Part shown: positions 42,435 to 52,199 of the stretch, one piece after another | Position numbering within the stretch: the stretch's first letter is position 1 | Layout: the number at the start of each line of letters is the position of its first letter | From: Nitrosarchaeum sp. | Lineage (GTDB): Archaea; Thermoproteota; Nitrososphaeria; Nitrososphaerales; Nitrosopumilaceae | NCBI RefSeq assembly: GCF_035968265.1 | Contig: NZ_JAVYIM010000004.1 | Location: 124,001 to 188,000, forward strand | Length of the DNA stretch: 64,000 nt | Direction of reading: 5' to 3' | Made by a program: the position numbers and the translations under genes | Notes under the pieces: generated by a model | Database searches by the model: none | What the model saw: the letters and a program-made list of their open reading frames with translations, nothing else | What the model was told of the DNA's origin: nothing

Positions 42435-44603
42435 TTATCCGTAAAATGATTTATCTCCTACTTTAGGTACGACATTAGATATACTTTCTCTTACTGTCTT
42501 GTACCATTGATCCACTTCTTTGGTGATTGATGGCTTAATCTGCTTCATACCTTTAGCAAAGTCAGAATTTGTAATTTTTGCATTATTGCTTCTCATTGCT
42601 TGAACTGCTGATTCTCTGCAAAGTGCTGCTAAATCAGCTCCTGTGTAGTTTTGAGTGGCAACTGCAATCTCTTCTAATTTTACATCACTTGCAAGTGGCA
42701 TCTTCTTTGTCAGTATTTTGATAATTTCTAATCTGCCTTTATCGTCTGGTGGTGGAACATAGAGTACAATATCTAATCTTCCCGTTCTAAGTAACGAGTT
42801 ATCTAAAACGTCTGGTCTGTTTGTAATTCCAATTACAGCTACACGCGATGATGTGCCTTCTTCAATCTCAGTTAATAGTTGACTAAGAACAGTCTCACCT
42901 ACTCCTCCTTCTCCAGATTTGATTCGTGCAAGTGAATCTAGTTCATCAAAAATTACAACACATGGTGATGATGTTTTTGCTTTTCTGAAAATCTCTCTTA
43001 CAGCTTTTTCTGATTCGCCTATCCACTTTGAAAGAATCTCTGGACCTTTGACTAGTATCATGTTGGCTCCAGTCTCCGTAGCTAACGCTCTTGCAATCAA
43101 CGTCTTACCGCAACCAGGAGGTCCATAAATTAACGCACCTTTTGGCGGCTTTATTCCCATCTTGGTAAATTTAGTTGGCTCCTTCATAGCTACAATCAGA
43201 TTATCTGTCAATGATTTTTTGATCTCTTCTAGTCCTCCAACATCATGCCACCATACTTTTGGTCTCTCTACGTAAAACTCTCTCATTGCTGTAGGAATTA
43301 CATCGTGCATTGCATCGTAAAAGTCAATTAATTTTATCTGCATTGATTCCAAAACCTCTGATGAAATTTTTTCAGTCTCTAAATCAATTTCAGGAAGATA
43401 ACGTCGAATTGATTTTAGTGCAGCTTCTCTGCAAAGTGATTTAATATCTGCCCCAGTATATCCGTGCAATTCTGCAGCTAAATCTTTAAGGTCCACATCA
43501 TCTGCAACTGGCATTCCTCTTGTGTGAATTATGAGAATCTCTAATCTTCCATCATCGTTTGGAACTGATATCTCAAACTCTCTATCAAATCTGCCAGGTC
43601 TTCTAAGTGCAGGATCAATGCTTTCTGGTCTGTTGGTTGCTCCAAGAACAATTACATTTCCTCTATCATTGAGACCATCCATTAAAGCCAATAACTGAGC
43701 TACAACTCTTTTTTCTACATCGCCATAAGCTTCTTCTCTTTTTGGAGCAATCGCGTCAATTTCATCAATAAAAATAATACTTGGAGAATTATCTTTAGCT
43801 TCTTTGAAGATGTCTCTGAGCTTTGCTTCTGTTTCTCCATAATACTTGTTCATAATTTCTGGACCATTAATTGAAAACATGTTTGCCTCTGATTCACTTG
43901 CAAGAACTTTTGCAATCAATGTCTTACCACAACCAGGAGGACCATACAACAAAACTCCACTGTGTGGCTCTACTCCTAATCTTACAAATAATTCTGGATG
44001 TTTTAATGGAAGCTCTACAATTTCCCTCATTGCTTTAATTTCGTGCCCCAACCCTCCCACTTCTTCATAAGTTACTCTTGATTTTCTATCTCCTGAAGCT
44101 TCAGCAGATATTGTAAGAATAGTTGATCTGTCAATCTTTACAATGTGTTTTGGAGATGTCTTGCTAATCTTAAAGTCCATCGAGTTTCCTAAAATCATAA
44201 CTGAAATTTCATCCCCATGTGTAATTGGTAATCCTTTCAATCTATTTTTTACAAAGTCTGTAAACTCTTTATCGACCGTAACTGAATCATTAACTGGAAT
44301 TAGCACTACTGATTTTGCAATCTTTGATGTTGCCTTTCTAATCTTTACAATGTCATTTAATGATGCGCCAACATTCTTCCTTGTCTGTCCGTCAATTCTG
44401 ATAATGTCTGGAGATTTCTCATCTTCATCTACTGGCCAAACAACTGCACAACTAGTTCTTGAACCCATAACTTCGATGATATCTCCTGGTGTAACTTTGA
44501 GCTGGTCCATTGCTTCTGGTCCAACTCTGGCGCGCTTTTTACCAACATCTCTCTGTTTAGCTTCGCCAACTCTCATCTGCAAAGGTTCATCTTTGCGTAC
44601 CAA
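42435..44603 (-). CDS. cdc48: Cdc48/VAT AAA+ unfoldase
   Basis: 722-aa hexameric ATPase. N-domain (residues 1-180) with double-psi barrel, then two AAA modules: D1 Walker A GPPGCGKTLIAKV and Walker B IIFIDEIDAIAP; D2 Walker A GPPGCGKTLIARA and Walker B VVIFDELDSLA. It unfolds substrates, likely for the proteasome. The C-terminal end DKSFYG is short. Upstream gene aEF-1beta is 8 nt away on the same strand. Confidence 0.96.
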   Translation of the reverse strand: MVRKDEPLQMRVGEAKQRDVGKKRARVGPEAMDQLKVTPGDIIEVMGSRTSCAVVWPVDEDEKSPDIIRIDGQTRKNVGASLNDIVKIRKATSKIAKSVVLIPVNDSVTVDKEFTDFVKNRLKGLPITHGDEISVMILGNSMDFKISKTSPKHIVKIDRSTILTISAEASGDRKSRVTYEEVGGLGHEIKAMREIVELPLKHPELFVRLGVEPHSGVLLYGPPGCGKTLIAKVLASESEANMFSINGPEIMNKYYGETEAKLRDIFKEAKDNSPSIIFIDEIDAIAPKREEAYGDVEKRVVAQLLALMDGLNDRGNVIVLGATNRPESIDPALRRPGRFDREFEISVPNDDGRLEILIIHTRGMPVADDVDLKDLAAELHGYTGADIKSLCREAALKSIRRYLPEIDLETEKISSEVLESMQIKLIDFYDAMHDVIPTAMREFYVERPKVWWHDVGGLEEIKKSLTDNLIVAMKEPTKFTKMGIKPPKGALIYGPPGCGKTLIARALATETGANMILVKGPEILSKWIGESEKAVREIFRKAKTSSPCVVIFDELDSLARIKSGEGGVGETVLSQLLTEIEEGTSSRVAVIGITNRPDVLDNSLLRTGRLDIVLYVPPPDDKGRLEIIKILTKKMPLASDVKLEEIAVATQNYTGADLAALCRESAVQAMRSNNAKITNSDFAKGMKQIKPSITKEVDQWYKTVRESISNVVPKVGDKSFYG

Positions 44604-44611
44604 AAAATCAC

Positions 44612-44893
44612 CTATTTCATGTCCACAGACATTCTACTCATGTTAAGTACTTCAAATTCACTTACTCCCTCAACTGATTTAACAGCATCTTCTAGTGAAT
44701 CCATTTGGCCTTCTTTGTCTTCTAAAACAAATTCTGCTTTGAGAAATTCTAATCCGAATGCTAATGGCTCTTTTGCATGTCTTTTCATTTGTATTCCTTC
44801 TTTTAGAACTCCTTTAATTGAATCTGATAATTTATCTAAATCAACATCCATTCCAGTTGGAAGAATTTTCGTAACTAATAGTAACTGAGTCAA
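44612..44893 (-). CDS. ef1b: Translation elongation factor aEF-1beta
   Basis: 93-aa nucleotide exchange factor for EF-1alpha. Typical archaeal length and ends: [19 protein letters not shown] and [20 protein letters not shown], closing with [14 protein letters not shown]. Three nt after the zinc-finger gene, a conserved archaeal pair. Confidence 0.92.
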   Translation of the reverse strand: MTQLLLVTKILPTGMDVDLDKLSDSIKGVLKEGIQMKRHAKEPLAFGLEFLKAEFVLEDKEGQMDSLEDAVKSVEGVSEFEVLNMSRMSVDMK

Positions 44894-44896
44894 TTT

Positions 44897-45076
44897 TCAA
44901 GGTCCCTGAGAATGACACAAATCACAAGTATATGATTTTGCGGATTCTCTGCAACTTTCGCATCTCCAAATTAATTTCTCGCCACAATTTGGACAATTGA
45001 ATTTTACACATTTATCATTAGGCATAATATGTCTGTGACAACAACTACATGCTGGTAACGAAATTGTAGATGACAT
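44897..45076 (-). CDS. HVO_2753-family zinc finger protein
   Basis: About 59 aa from the ATG at 45076 (the frame extends to 45100). Four zinc-binding CxxC pairs: CSCC, CPNC, CESC and CDLC, with a conserved PNDKCVKFNCPNCGEKLIWRC core (seen in parts). Found immediately upstream of aEF-1beta in many archaea. Binds two zinc ions; the exact role is not settled. Confidence 0.85.
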   Translation of the reverse strand: MSSTISLPACSCCHRHIMPNDKCVKFNCPNCGEKLIWRCESCRESAKSYTCDLCHSQGP

Positions 45077-45127
45077 GCCACAATTTTCTGTAAACATCAT
45101 TTATACCTTGCTTAGAAATTACGCTTT

Positions 45128-46264
45128 CTAACTTAGAAGTTTTTTAAATTCTCCACCAATTATCGCCTGAGCAGTTTTGAGTGATCCTTTGATCCCAAGT
45201 AATTTTACAATTGATCCAGTATGAAAATCAAAATCATCTTTTTCAGAAATCTCCTTTATTATTTCAGGTGTTACCGATTCAAATAATTTATTGATTGTAT
45301 TGTTATCTAATCTTTCTAAAATCTTTCTTGCAAACAACTGTTTTTCAAATTCTTTTCCAAATTTATCGGTCCATCTTTTTTGATACTCTTCTAAATCTGA
45401 TCTTTTCTTTGATTCTAAATATTTTGAAATTGCCTGTCCTGCATACATTCCGCCCATGCCGCTCGAGTAAATCCCACCAGCTGTAGTTGGCTTTGCTTGT
45501 CCTGCTGCATCTCCAACTGTTACTGTTTTTCCGTTTACAAATTCTTCAATTGGACCTTTAATCCAAATTGGAGCATAAATTTTTCTAATAGTTGAGTAGT
45601 CTCCCTTTGTTTGCAGAAATTTCTCTATTGTTTCTGCAACATTGATTCCTTTTCCTGCAACTCCTATCTTTCCTTTACCTTCATCAGAAGGTATGACCCA
45701 TGCAAAAAATCCTGGATATTTTTCTTGATCTAAAAATACTTCTACTTTTCCTTTCTTTATCCAATCTGCATAAATTTCGTATTGCGCCGAAGATAAAATT
45801 CCAGTTCTATCCTTATGAATTAAAGATGATACTCCTCTTGCATCAACAAAGATTGTACATTCAATTTCTCCTTCACTAGTTCTTACTCCTTTATCCGTTA
45901 TTTCTTGAAAACTATTTCTTACTTTGATTACGGCTCCATTTTTCTGTGCTTGATGTGCTAATTGTTTGTCTAACTCTCTTCTGCTAATCTCTGCAACCTT
46001 TTGCTTCTTTGAATTTATCGAAAAACTATTGCCATTTGGAGCATGTATCTCTGCTGAATCTATCAAATGATCAAAAGTCTTTCTAAATGGAATTATTCCA
46101 AGTTCTTCAAGACCTGCAGTGCTTACCAGTCCTCCACAGTGTTCTGGTGTGCCAATCTCGTAATCTTCTTCAATTACAAGAACACTGTGATTATTTCTGG
46201 CCACTTCTCTTGCACAAATCAATCCTGCAACACTTCCACCTGCAATTATTACGTCATAGTACAC
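45128..46264 (-). CDS. Geranylgeranyl reductase family flavoprotein
   Basis: 378 aa. FAD-binding GGSVAGLICAREVARN at the N-terminus, the GTPEHCGG loop, and GDAAGQAKPTTAGGIYSSGMGG for the flavin. It reduces prenyl double bonds of membrane lipids or of quinones in archaea. Divergent from pth2. Confidence 0.88.
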   Translation of the reverse strand: MYYDVIIAGGSVAGLICAREVARNNHSVLVIEEDYEIGTPEHCGGLVSTAGLEELGIIPFRKTFDHLIDSAEIHAPNGNSFSINSKKQKVAEISRRELDKQLAHQAQKNGAVIKVRNSFQEITDKGVRTSEGEIECTIFVDARGVSSLIHKDRTGILSSAQYEIYADWIKKGKVEVFLDQEKYPGFFAWVIPSDEGKGKIGVAGKGINVAETIEKFLQTKGDYSTIRKIYAPIWIKGPIEEFVNGKTVTVGDAAGQAKPTTAGGIYSSGMGGMYAGQAISKYLESKKRSDLEEYQKRWTDKFGKEFEKQLFARKILERLDNNTINKLFESVTPEIIKEISEKDDFDFHTGSIVKLLGIKGSLKTAQAIIGGEFKKLLS

Positions 46265-46330
46265 AATTCTCGTTTCACTGTCAATTATTTAACTCAAAAG
46301 TTTTTCATTAAGTATGATTTTGATATCTTT

Positions 46331-46684
46331 ATGGGCGATATCAAGCAAGTAATTGTAATTAGAACTGATCTTGAAATGGGAAAAGGAAAGATTGCTGCGC
46401 AAGTAGGCCATGCATGTGTTTTAGGTGCTGAACATGTAAGAAAATCCCATCCTGAATGGTTCAGTAAATGGTGGGGAGGCCAAGAAAAAGTTGTACTCAA
46501 AGTTTCAGGAATTAAGGAATTGCAAGAAGTAAAAAAACATGCTATTGATCTGGACCTCCCCTGGTCTGAAGTCACAGATGCAGGTCATACTCAAATCGCT
46601 CCAGGAACTATCACATGTATTTCAATTGGACCTGCTCCTGAGAATTTAATTGATAAAATCACCGGTGATCTGAAATTACTTTAG
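46331..46684 (+). CDS. pth2: Peptidyl-tRNA hydrolase 2
   Basis: 117 aa. IKQVIVIRTDLEMGKGKIAAQVGHA and PWSEVTDAGHTQIAPGT are the Pth2 catalytic regions (quoted in parts). It recycles stalled peptidyl-tRNAs. The open frame begins at 46067 inside the geranylgeranyl reductase antisense; only the ATG at 46331 gives a family-length protein. Confidence 0.95.
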   Translation: MGDIKQVIVIRTDLEMGKGKIAAQVGHACVLGAEHVRKSHPEWFSKWWGGQEKVVLKVSGIKELQEVKKHAIDLDLPWSEVTDAGHTQIAPGTITCISIGPAPENLIDKITGDLKLL

Positions 46685-46731
46685 ATCTTTTCTTGCAATA
46701 AGATATAACTTGGATGATTATTTTTTAATTT

Positions 46732-48303
46732 GTGAAGAAAAAAGGTCTCATTGTAGCTATATTTTTTGGAACAATCATGCTTACATCATTATCTGCGGGT
46801 GTGCTTCTAAATAACCAGCCAATGATCCAAGATGAAGAAATTACTACAACTGGAACTCCGGCTGATAATTTTCCTGACTCTCAACGTGCACAATTCTGTG
46901 GGTCTTCAACTGCAAAATCTACTGAATTTATCAAAGAATATTCTATTCCAACTGTTTGTACTAATCCTTTAGCAGTAGTTACCGATTATAGTGGAAACGT
47001 GTGGTTTGCAGAAACAAATACTGGCAAACTAGGGAAATTTGATCCTATCACTGAATCTTTTATTGAATTTGAAAATCCACTTTGGCCAAAAAATGGCCGC
47101 TCAATGATCTGGGGAATGGATTATTCTCCTGATGGTTCTATATGGTATACAGATGAATCTTATGATTCAATATGGAAATTCACTCCAGATAATCAAAAAT
47201 ATCAACGAATTGCTTTTCCATCCGAAGGTGACTCTCTACCACAAAAATTGAAGATACTTGGCTCACAAGTTGTGGTAAATGATTTTAATGGAAACAAACT
47301 CACTTTTCTAGACCCTACTCTCTCTAATGAGGAATTAAGTTATCTAAACATTCCATCTCCAGTAGATGGTTCTGTAACTGGTGATTTTGCAATCGATGAA
47401 GACAACAATATCTGGTATACAAATTGGATCTTCCAACAAGGTGGTGTGCTTGTAAAATTTGATCAAGATGCATATCGCACTTCAATAGCAACTGCTAATG
47501 AGAACTCACTTCAAGCTCTTGATTTCATTCAAGTATTCCAATTACCTGTTGATCTATTTACTCCAAACGGATTGACAGTCTCTGATGGTCTGATTTGGAT
47601 TGCTGATACTTCAAACTCTGCAATCTTTACTTTTAATCCAGACACAAACCAATTCATCTCTTATCCTACATCTGATCCTAAAGTATCCACTTATGGTAAC
47701 TTTACCGGTGTCATTAAAGCTCCAATATCTCGACCATATTGGATTGAAAGTAATTCTGTTGGACATCTAGTATTCAACGAACAAACTGCAAACAGTATTG
47801 CAATGTTAGATCCAAAAACTGACTCTCTTGTAGAGTACTTTATTCCATCAAAAAATCCGGCCTGGGGAGACTGTGACCCTAATCTTGACTGTGGTTTAGC
47901 TCAAGTCTTTGACTTTGCTATATACAAAGATAAAATCTGGTTTACTGAATGGGTAGAAAATAAAATCGGCGTAGTTGACACTTCTGTACCTTTGCCATTT
48001 GATGTATCACTTGACACTCAAGACATCTCACTACTTCCTGGAGAATCAAAAAATATCTCTCTGACAATCACACCGCAGAGTACAGTTGATGAAAATGCAT
48101 CCTTGATTCTCTCTGATTATGTAACATTTTTAGATGTCACTTCTGACAAATCTCTTCCTTTCCAGTTAGATTCTCCAAGAACTAACGATGTAAAAATTAC
48201 TGCATCTGATGAAGCAGCTCCTGGAACATACAAAGTATTAGTAGGCGCTCAAATTGAAGATGTATCCATTAGTAAATTTGTTACAGTGACAATATTACCG
48301 TGA
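46732..48303 (+). CDS. Secreted Vgb-like beta-propeller protein
   Basis: 523 aa, GTG start, signal peptide at residues 5-23. Seven-bladed propeller repeats of the streptogramin-lyase type recur: NVWFAETNTGKLGKFDP, SIWYTDESYDSIWKFTP, LIWIADTSNSAIFTFNP and KIWFTEWVENKIGVVD. A C-terminal Ig-like beta domain of about 95 aa follows. It probably binds ligands or other surface proteins; catalytic residues for antibiotic cleavage are not evident. TATA-like AGATATAA at 46701. Its stop overlaps truD by 4 bp. Confidence 0.85.
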   Translation: MKKKGLIVAIFFGTIMLTSLSAGVLLNNQPMIQDEEITTTGTPADNFPDSQRAQFCGSSTAKSTEFIKEYSIPTVCTNPLAVVTDYSGNVWFAETNTGKLGKFDPITESFIEFENPLWPKNGRSMIWGMDYSPDGSIWYTDESYDSIWKFTPDNQKYQRIAFPSEGDSLPQKLKILGSQVVVNDFNGNKLTFLDPTLSNEELSYLNIPSPVDGSVTGDFAIDEDNNIWYTNWIFQQGGVLVKFDQDAYRTSIATANENSLQALDFIQVFQLPVDLFTPNGLTVSDGLIWIADTSNSAIFTFNPDTNQFISYPTSDPKVSTYGNFTGVIKAPISRPYWIESNSVGHLVFNEQTANSIAMLDPKTDSLVEYFIPSKNPAWGDCDPNLDCGLAQVFDFAIYKDKIWFTEWVENKIGVVDTSVPLPFDVSLDTQDISLLPGESKNISLTITPQSTVDENASLILSDYVTFLDVTSDKSLPFQLDSPRTNDVKITASDEAAPGTYKVLVGAQIEDVSISKFVTVTILP

Positions 48304-49496
48304 TACCAAAAATAGATTCTCAAATAGGAATCTCAGTTTATAGTACAAAATTTAATGGAATAGGTGGACGAATCAAAGATGAAGCTGAGCACTTTAATGT
48401 AAACGAAGTACTCTCTCCAAAATCACTTAAATCGATTATTCCACAAGATGGCTATGCTGTCTACAAACTAAAAAAGAGAAAGATAGACACCAATCACGCA
48501 TTATCTGATATTTTTAAAAAAACAGGAATTCGATTAAAATCACTTGGACTAAAGGACGCATCAGCAGTTACCGAGCAGTTTGTTTGCTCTGATAGCAAAA
48601 GTAAATCCATTGAAAATTATTCTTCTGAAAAATATTCTCTTGAAAAAATCGGCCATGTAAAAAAACCTCTATCAAAAAAAGATATGATTGGCAATCATTT
48701 TAGCATTAAAATTTCAGACTATGTTGGAAATTTATCTGACTTTAATGAATATGATAAAATTCTAAATTTTTACGGCTACCAGCGATTTGGCTCTAAAAGA
48801 GCTGTAACTCATCTTATTGGTAAGGCACTTTTGCAGCGAAATTTCAAAAAAGCAGTAAATTTACTCCTATCTTTTACCTCTACTTATGACTCTAAAGAAA
48901 ATACCGAGATAAGAGAAAAACTTGCAGACCCTTCAAACTACAAAACATACTTGGACCAAGTTCCTCCACAAATGGATGTTGAAAGAATTGTACTTCAAGA
49001 AATGATTGAACATGATGATCCACAAAAAGCAATACATGCAGTACCATTACCTTTACGAAGATTTTACGTTCAAGCTTACCAGTCTTTTCTTTTTAATCAT
49101 GCTTTAAGTGCCGCATTTGATGATGGCGAAAATCTCTTTGCTGCTCAAGAAGGTGATGTTTGTTATGACTCTCATGGAATAATTGGAAAATATGTTAAAG
49201 GACTAGATCAGTTTCTTGCTTTGCCTTTTGTAGGTTATTCGTATTACAAAAAAACCCGCTTTGATTTTCAGATATCAAAAATTTTACAGACTGAAGAGAT
49301 TACTCCAAAAGATTTTTTCATCAAAGAGATGCAGGAAATTAGTAGTGAAGGGGGATTTAGACAAGCTGCAATTCAATGTACAGATTACTCCTCAAAAGAT
49401 ACTACTGTAGAGTTTACTTTATCTCGAGGTTCATTTGCCACTATAATCCTTCGTGAAATTATGAAACCTGAAGATCCATTAACTGCTGGCTTTTGA
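48300..49496 (+). CDS. truD: tRNA pseudouridine synthase TruD
   Basis: 398 aa, GTG start in a GTGA overlap with the propeller gene. Catalytic motif GLKDASAVTEQ (about residue 81), then FYGYQRFGSKRAVTHLIGK and PLPLRRFYVQAYQSFLFN. Makes pseudouridine 13 in tRNAs. Translational coupling with a secreted propeller protein is probably incidental. Confidence 0.93.
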   Translation: MIPKIDSQIGISVYSTKFNGIGGRIKDEAEHFNVNEVLSPKSLKSIIPQDGYAVYKLKKRKIDTNHALSDIFKKTGIRLKSLGLKDASAVTEQFVCSDSKSKSIENYSSEKYSLEKIGHVKKPLSKKDMIGNHFSIKISDYVGNLSDFNEYDKILNFYGYQRFGSKRAVTHLIGKALLQRNFKKAVNLLLSFTSTYDSKENTEIREKLADPSNYKTYLDQVPPQMDVERIVLQEMIEHDDPQKAIHAVPLPLRRFYVQAYQSFLFNHALSAAFDDGENLFAAQEGDVCYDSHGIIGKYVKGLDQFLALPFVGYSYYKKTRFDFQISKILQTEEITPKDFFIKEMQEISSEGGFRQAAIQCTDYSSKDTTVEFTLSRGSFATIILREIMKPEDPLTAGF

Positions 49497-49554
49497 GATC
49501 GTAGAATCTTTTCTAAGATGTCTTTAAGTTGTAGTGTTTTTCATTGCAATTGAA

Positions 49555-49785
49555 ATGGAAAAAGCATACATGCTGATCAGCTGTGAAATTGGAGAAGAAC
49601 ATTCAATCTATTTAAAATTAAAAGAGATTCCTGAAATTAAAGACTGTACTATCACATTTGGCAATTATGATATTGTAGTTTCATTAGAGACTGAAACCAT
49701 AACCCAACTAAATAATATTATTTCAACAAAGATTCGTAAGGTGGGAAAAATTCGTAGTACTATAACTCTTCGAGTTACCGCTTAG
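49555..49785 (+). CDS. Stand-alone Lrp/AsnC ligand-binding (RAM) domain
   Basis: 76 aa from ATG 49555. Alternating strands and helices of the RAM domain: KAYMLISCEIGEE, IPEIKDCTITFGNYDIVVSLE and GKIRSTITLRVTA. There is no helix-turn-helix, so it would act by binding amino acids and assembling with other Lrp-type proteins. The 3' end overlaps the convergent membrane gene by 11 bp. Confidence 0.8.
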   Translation: MEKAYMLISCEIGEEHSIYLKLKEIPEIKDCTITFGNYDIVVSLETETITQLNNIISTKIRKVGKIRSTITLRVTA

Positions 49786-49981
49786 ATTTTCTAATAAATC
49801 TCAAACTAATTCCTATTGCCATTATTATGGTCCCTATTACTGCAATCTGAATTCCATAGTTGACCCACTGTGGATTTGAATACATAAACGATGATTCTGG
49901 GCCCACTATTGATTGACCTTGAAGATGAAAAATTACCCCCATAATTGTTATTCCCGCACCTGCCAAAGTAATCAATCTCAT
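49775..49981 (-). CDS. Two-helix small membrane protein
   Basis: 68 aa from the ATG at 49981; the frame is open further to 50116, but those residues are not conserved-looking and overlap the promoter of the divergent gene. Two hydrophobic helices (about 2-18, 41-60) separated by a loop, with a basic end RFIRKSKR. No family recognised. Confidence 0.6.
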   Translation of the reverse strand: MRLITLAGAGITIMGVIFHLQGQSIVGPESSFMYSNPQWVNYGIQIAVIGTIIMAIGISLRFIRKSKR

Positions 49982-50085
49982 TGAATTTGTTCGGCTACAG
50001 TCAGTAAAAAGGGTAAAGAGAATTGATACTTTGACCAAATGATTTTCCGACTTGATCTTTAATGATTTTGTTCTGATTCTTAAAA

Positions 50086-50775
50086 ATGTACAATTGGGAA
50101 TACGACCAGGCAGCATCTGGCGACCGCAAATATCTTAATTTGATCTTGTTTGTAGTATCTGCCTCTGTTGCCGTACTTTTGTTTCTAGTATTCTATCCTC
50201 AAATCGAAGCAATTAACCAAGAATCACCAATTTTGATTAATCTGATGTTTTTACCAGCAGCTGCAATAGGATTTCTCTATGGTGTAAGAATTACTGAGCG
50301 AGCCGTAAAACCAAGTGAGATACGTAGTCCCCTCAAAAGGTCCATTGCTAAAACATTCTTGTTCTTCTTTGTTATAGGAAGTATGTTCAGTGCAGTAAAC
50401 TTTGCATTAAATGGAGGAAGTACAATGCCCGAATCTGATATATTGGAAGATGGCTTGCTTCCATGGTTAAACGAATATGTAACTGCAAACGGCGGTGCAA
50501 CTTTTCTAATTCTTACTAGCATCGCATTGATGGCAGGTGCCACAAAGAGAATTGTTGGAATGAGTGACGGTATACTCAATAAACTTGTAACATGCGTTGG
50601 AACATTTGTCTTCTTTACAATGTTAATTCTTAGTTTTACAAAATCTGATCACACATCTTCGGCTGTATTTTTGTATACATTTTACCACGCAGGAATTGTC
50701 GGTGGTGCATTTTATGCAATGAATAGATTAACTAAAAATCTAAACACCATGGAAGATTTTGCAAACGGTTACTAG
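50086..50775 (+). CDS. Multi-pass membrane hypothetical protein
   Basis: 229 aa with about six transmembrane helices (near 20-40, 55-75, 88-108, 137-155, 163-183, 195-213) and a C-terminal acidic end NTMEDFANGY. It begins with an aromatic cytoplasmic start MYNWEYDQAASGDRK. The family is unknown to me; conserved charged loop RIVGMSDGILNK. Confidence 0.7.
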   Translation: MYNWEYDQAASGDRKYLNLILFVVSASVAVLLFLVFYPQIEAINQESPILINLMFLPAAAIGFLYGVRITERAVKPSEIRSPLKRSIAKTFLFFFVIGSMFSAVNFALNGGSTMPESDILEDGLLPWLNEYVTANGGATFLILTSIALMAGATKRIVGMSDGILNKLVTCVGTFVFFTMLILSFTKSDHTSSAVFLYTFYHAGIVGGAFYAMNRLTKNLNTMEDFANGY

Positions 50776-50788
50776 GTTATTTTTTATA

Positions 50789-51001
50789 TCATTGTAGTTT
50801 TTTAATTTCTTTTTTTGTCTCTTCTATTGATTTCCATAACATTTTACTATCCTCATACAAACGATTTGCCATCTCTGCGTTTTTGCTTTTTCTGGCATTC
50901 TCATATAACTTACATTTTTGTTTATGATGTTCAATTAACATATCTAATTTCTCTTGCAATTGGGTGATTTCTGAATTTTTAGAAAACTCATAGTCATTCA
51001 T
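50789..51001 (-). CDS. Short coiled-coil protein
   Basis: 70 aa, almost wholly helical with heptad-like spacing (ITQLQEKLDMLIEHHKQK, LWKSIEETKKEIKKLQ). Small, charged, cytoplasmic. No known domain. Confidence 0.55.
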   Translation of the reverse strand: MNDYEFSKNSEITQLQEKLDMLIEHHKQKCKLYENARKSKNAEMANRLYEDSKMLWKSIEETKKEIKKLQ

Positions 51002-51089
51002 GGATTAATTTAGTGAAATCAATCTAATATGCTTTAGTGATAAATTGTCTTGACATAAATTAAATTTTATTCCAATTCTGGTCTTGTAC

Positions 51090-51338
51090 TCATTTACCTA
51101 AATCCACATAAATTCCAGATACTTCGTTGTTAATTCGATCCCAATATTTCTCACAGTCTTTTGATTTGAAGTCAATTGCTTTGCATTCTTCAAAATGAGC
51201 CGTATTTTCTCTTTGAATATGGTCTCCAAAAAGCACATCTGCGCCTATTGCCAATGCAACAAGAGCAATTGCTGTAAGACTTGCCGCTACCAAAATCATG
51301 CTATATCCCACTTGAGCATGATTGTGAGGTTCTTTCAT
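51090..51338 (-). CDS. Single-pass membrane protein with histidine-rich N-terminus
   Basis: 82 aa. MKEPHNHAQVGYS precedes one helix (about 14-37), and an external part carries two cysteines (EECKAIDFKSKDCEKYW). The His-rich start and cysteine pair could bind metal. No family recognised. Confidence 0.6.
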   Translation of the reverse strand: MKEPHNHAQVGYSMILVAASLTAIALVALAIGADVLFGDHIQRENTAHFEECKAIDFKSKDCEKYWDRINNEVSGIYVDLGK

Positions 51339-51356
51339 TCACCAAAAATCTTATTC

Positions 51357-51379
51357 TCTTGAATTTATTCTTTTCAAGA
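51357..51379 (-). repeat. Inverted repeat upstream of small membrane gene
   Basis: TCTTGAA and TTCAAGA, 7-bp perfect arms with a 9-nt spacer, 19 nt upstream of the ATG at 51338 on the minus strand. May be an operator; weak evidence. Confidence 0.3.
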
Positions 51380-51457
51380 AGTTAATTACGATCAAATCTT
51401 GGTACCATTTTCATTATACTAGCAAAAAACAAAAGTCAGTAATTTGATCTATATTCA

Positions 51458-51940
51458 TTGAGCATTCAAATTCTCCAATACGAGTTTCTAGGTCCAATAA
51501 AACTTTCAGAATGGGGACCTCCAATGGAAAAAGTTGTCTATTTGATAATGTCTAGACAAAAGGACTCTTTTAAGATAATTTATGCTGATGATTGCGAACA
51601 GACCTCCGATGAAAAGTTTTTCACCAGTCATCCTAGTTTCAAATGCTGGAATAATTCAGCCTTGGAAAAATCATTACATCTGGCAATATTGCCCATGTTT
51701 GAATCAGGAAATGAAGAACGAAAAAGAATATCTGATCTTATCATTGCAAGATATCATCCTGTTTGCAATGAGGAAGTAAAAGAGGTAAAGCCTGAATATA
51801 AGATACGTCAAAAATCAGATTCACAAAAAATATCATGTCCTTGCTGTGGTTCTGAAATGAAAGTTGATCAGATTCTAGAAAAAACAACTATTATCCGTTG
51901 TACTGAATGCGGAATTAGTGATACTAGACTCAACTCTTGA
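51458..51940 (+). CDS. Hypothetical protein with C-terminal zinc ribbon
   Basis: 160 aa, TTG start. The N-terminal 120 residues begin IQILQYEFLGPIKLSEWGPPMEKVVYL, an alpha/beta domain I do not recognise. The C-terminus has CPCCGSEM and CTECGIS, a two-pair zinc ribbon as in nucleic-acid-binding proteins. Convergent with the next gene, overlapping 11 bp. Confidence 0.65.
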   Translation: MSIQILQYEFLGPIKLSEWGPPMEKVVYLIMSRQKDSFKIIYADDCEQTSDEKFFTSHPSFKCWNNSALEKSLHLAILPMFESGNEERKRISDLIIARYHPVCNEEVKEVKPEYKIRQKSDSQKISCPCCGSEMKVDQILEKTTIIRCTECGISDTRLNS

Positions 51941-52163
51941 TCTTATTTTGTAATTTGAAAATTTCTAATGTAAGCAAGTCCATTGCTTTTTTCAAATGTT
52001 CAAATTCGTTAATTGAATGAATCTGTCCTTCTACTAATGCTCTTAACACCTTGACTGAACCTTTTTGAAATTCATCTGATGCAACAATCTCCATTGCGTT
52101 TAGTTTGGATAATAGATTGTCTAAATCTTGTTTCATCTCCTCAGCTGGTGCATGCTTTTTCAT
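51930..52163 (-). CDS. Small helical hypothetical protein
   Basis: 77 aa, acidic and helical (EEMKQDLDNLLSKLNAMEIV, SINEFEHLKKAMDLLTLEIFKL). No motif recognised. Overlaps the 3' end of the zinc-ribbon gene by 11 bp. Confidence 0.55.
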   Translation of the reverse strand: MKKHAPAEEMKQDLDNLLSKLNAMEIVASDEFQKGSVKVLRALVEGQIHSINEFEHLKKAMDLLTLEIFKLQNKIKS

Positions 52164-52199
52164 AAAATATTCTACTGGAATTTACTATATGAATTATTG

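Noticed and set aside
46067-46330. N-terminal extension of the peptidyl-tRNA hydrolase frame
   Set aside because: It lies antisense to the geranylgeranyl reductase, and Pth2 proteins are about 115-120 aa, starting at 46331.
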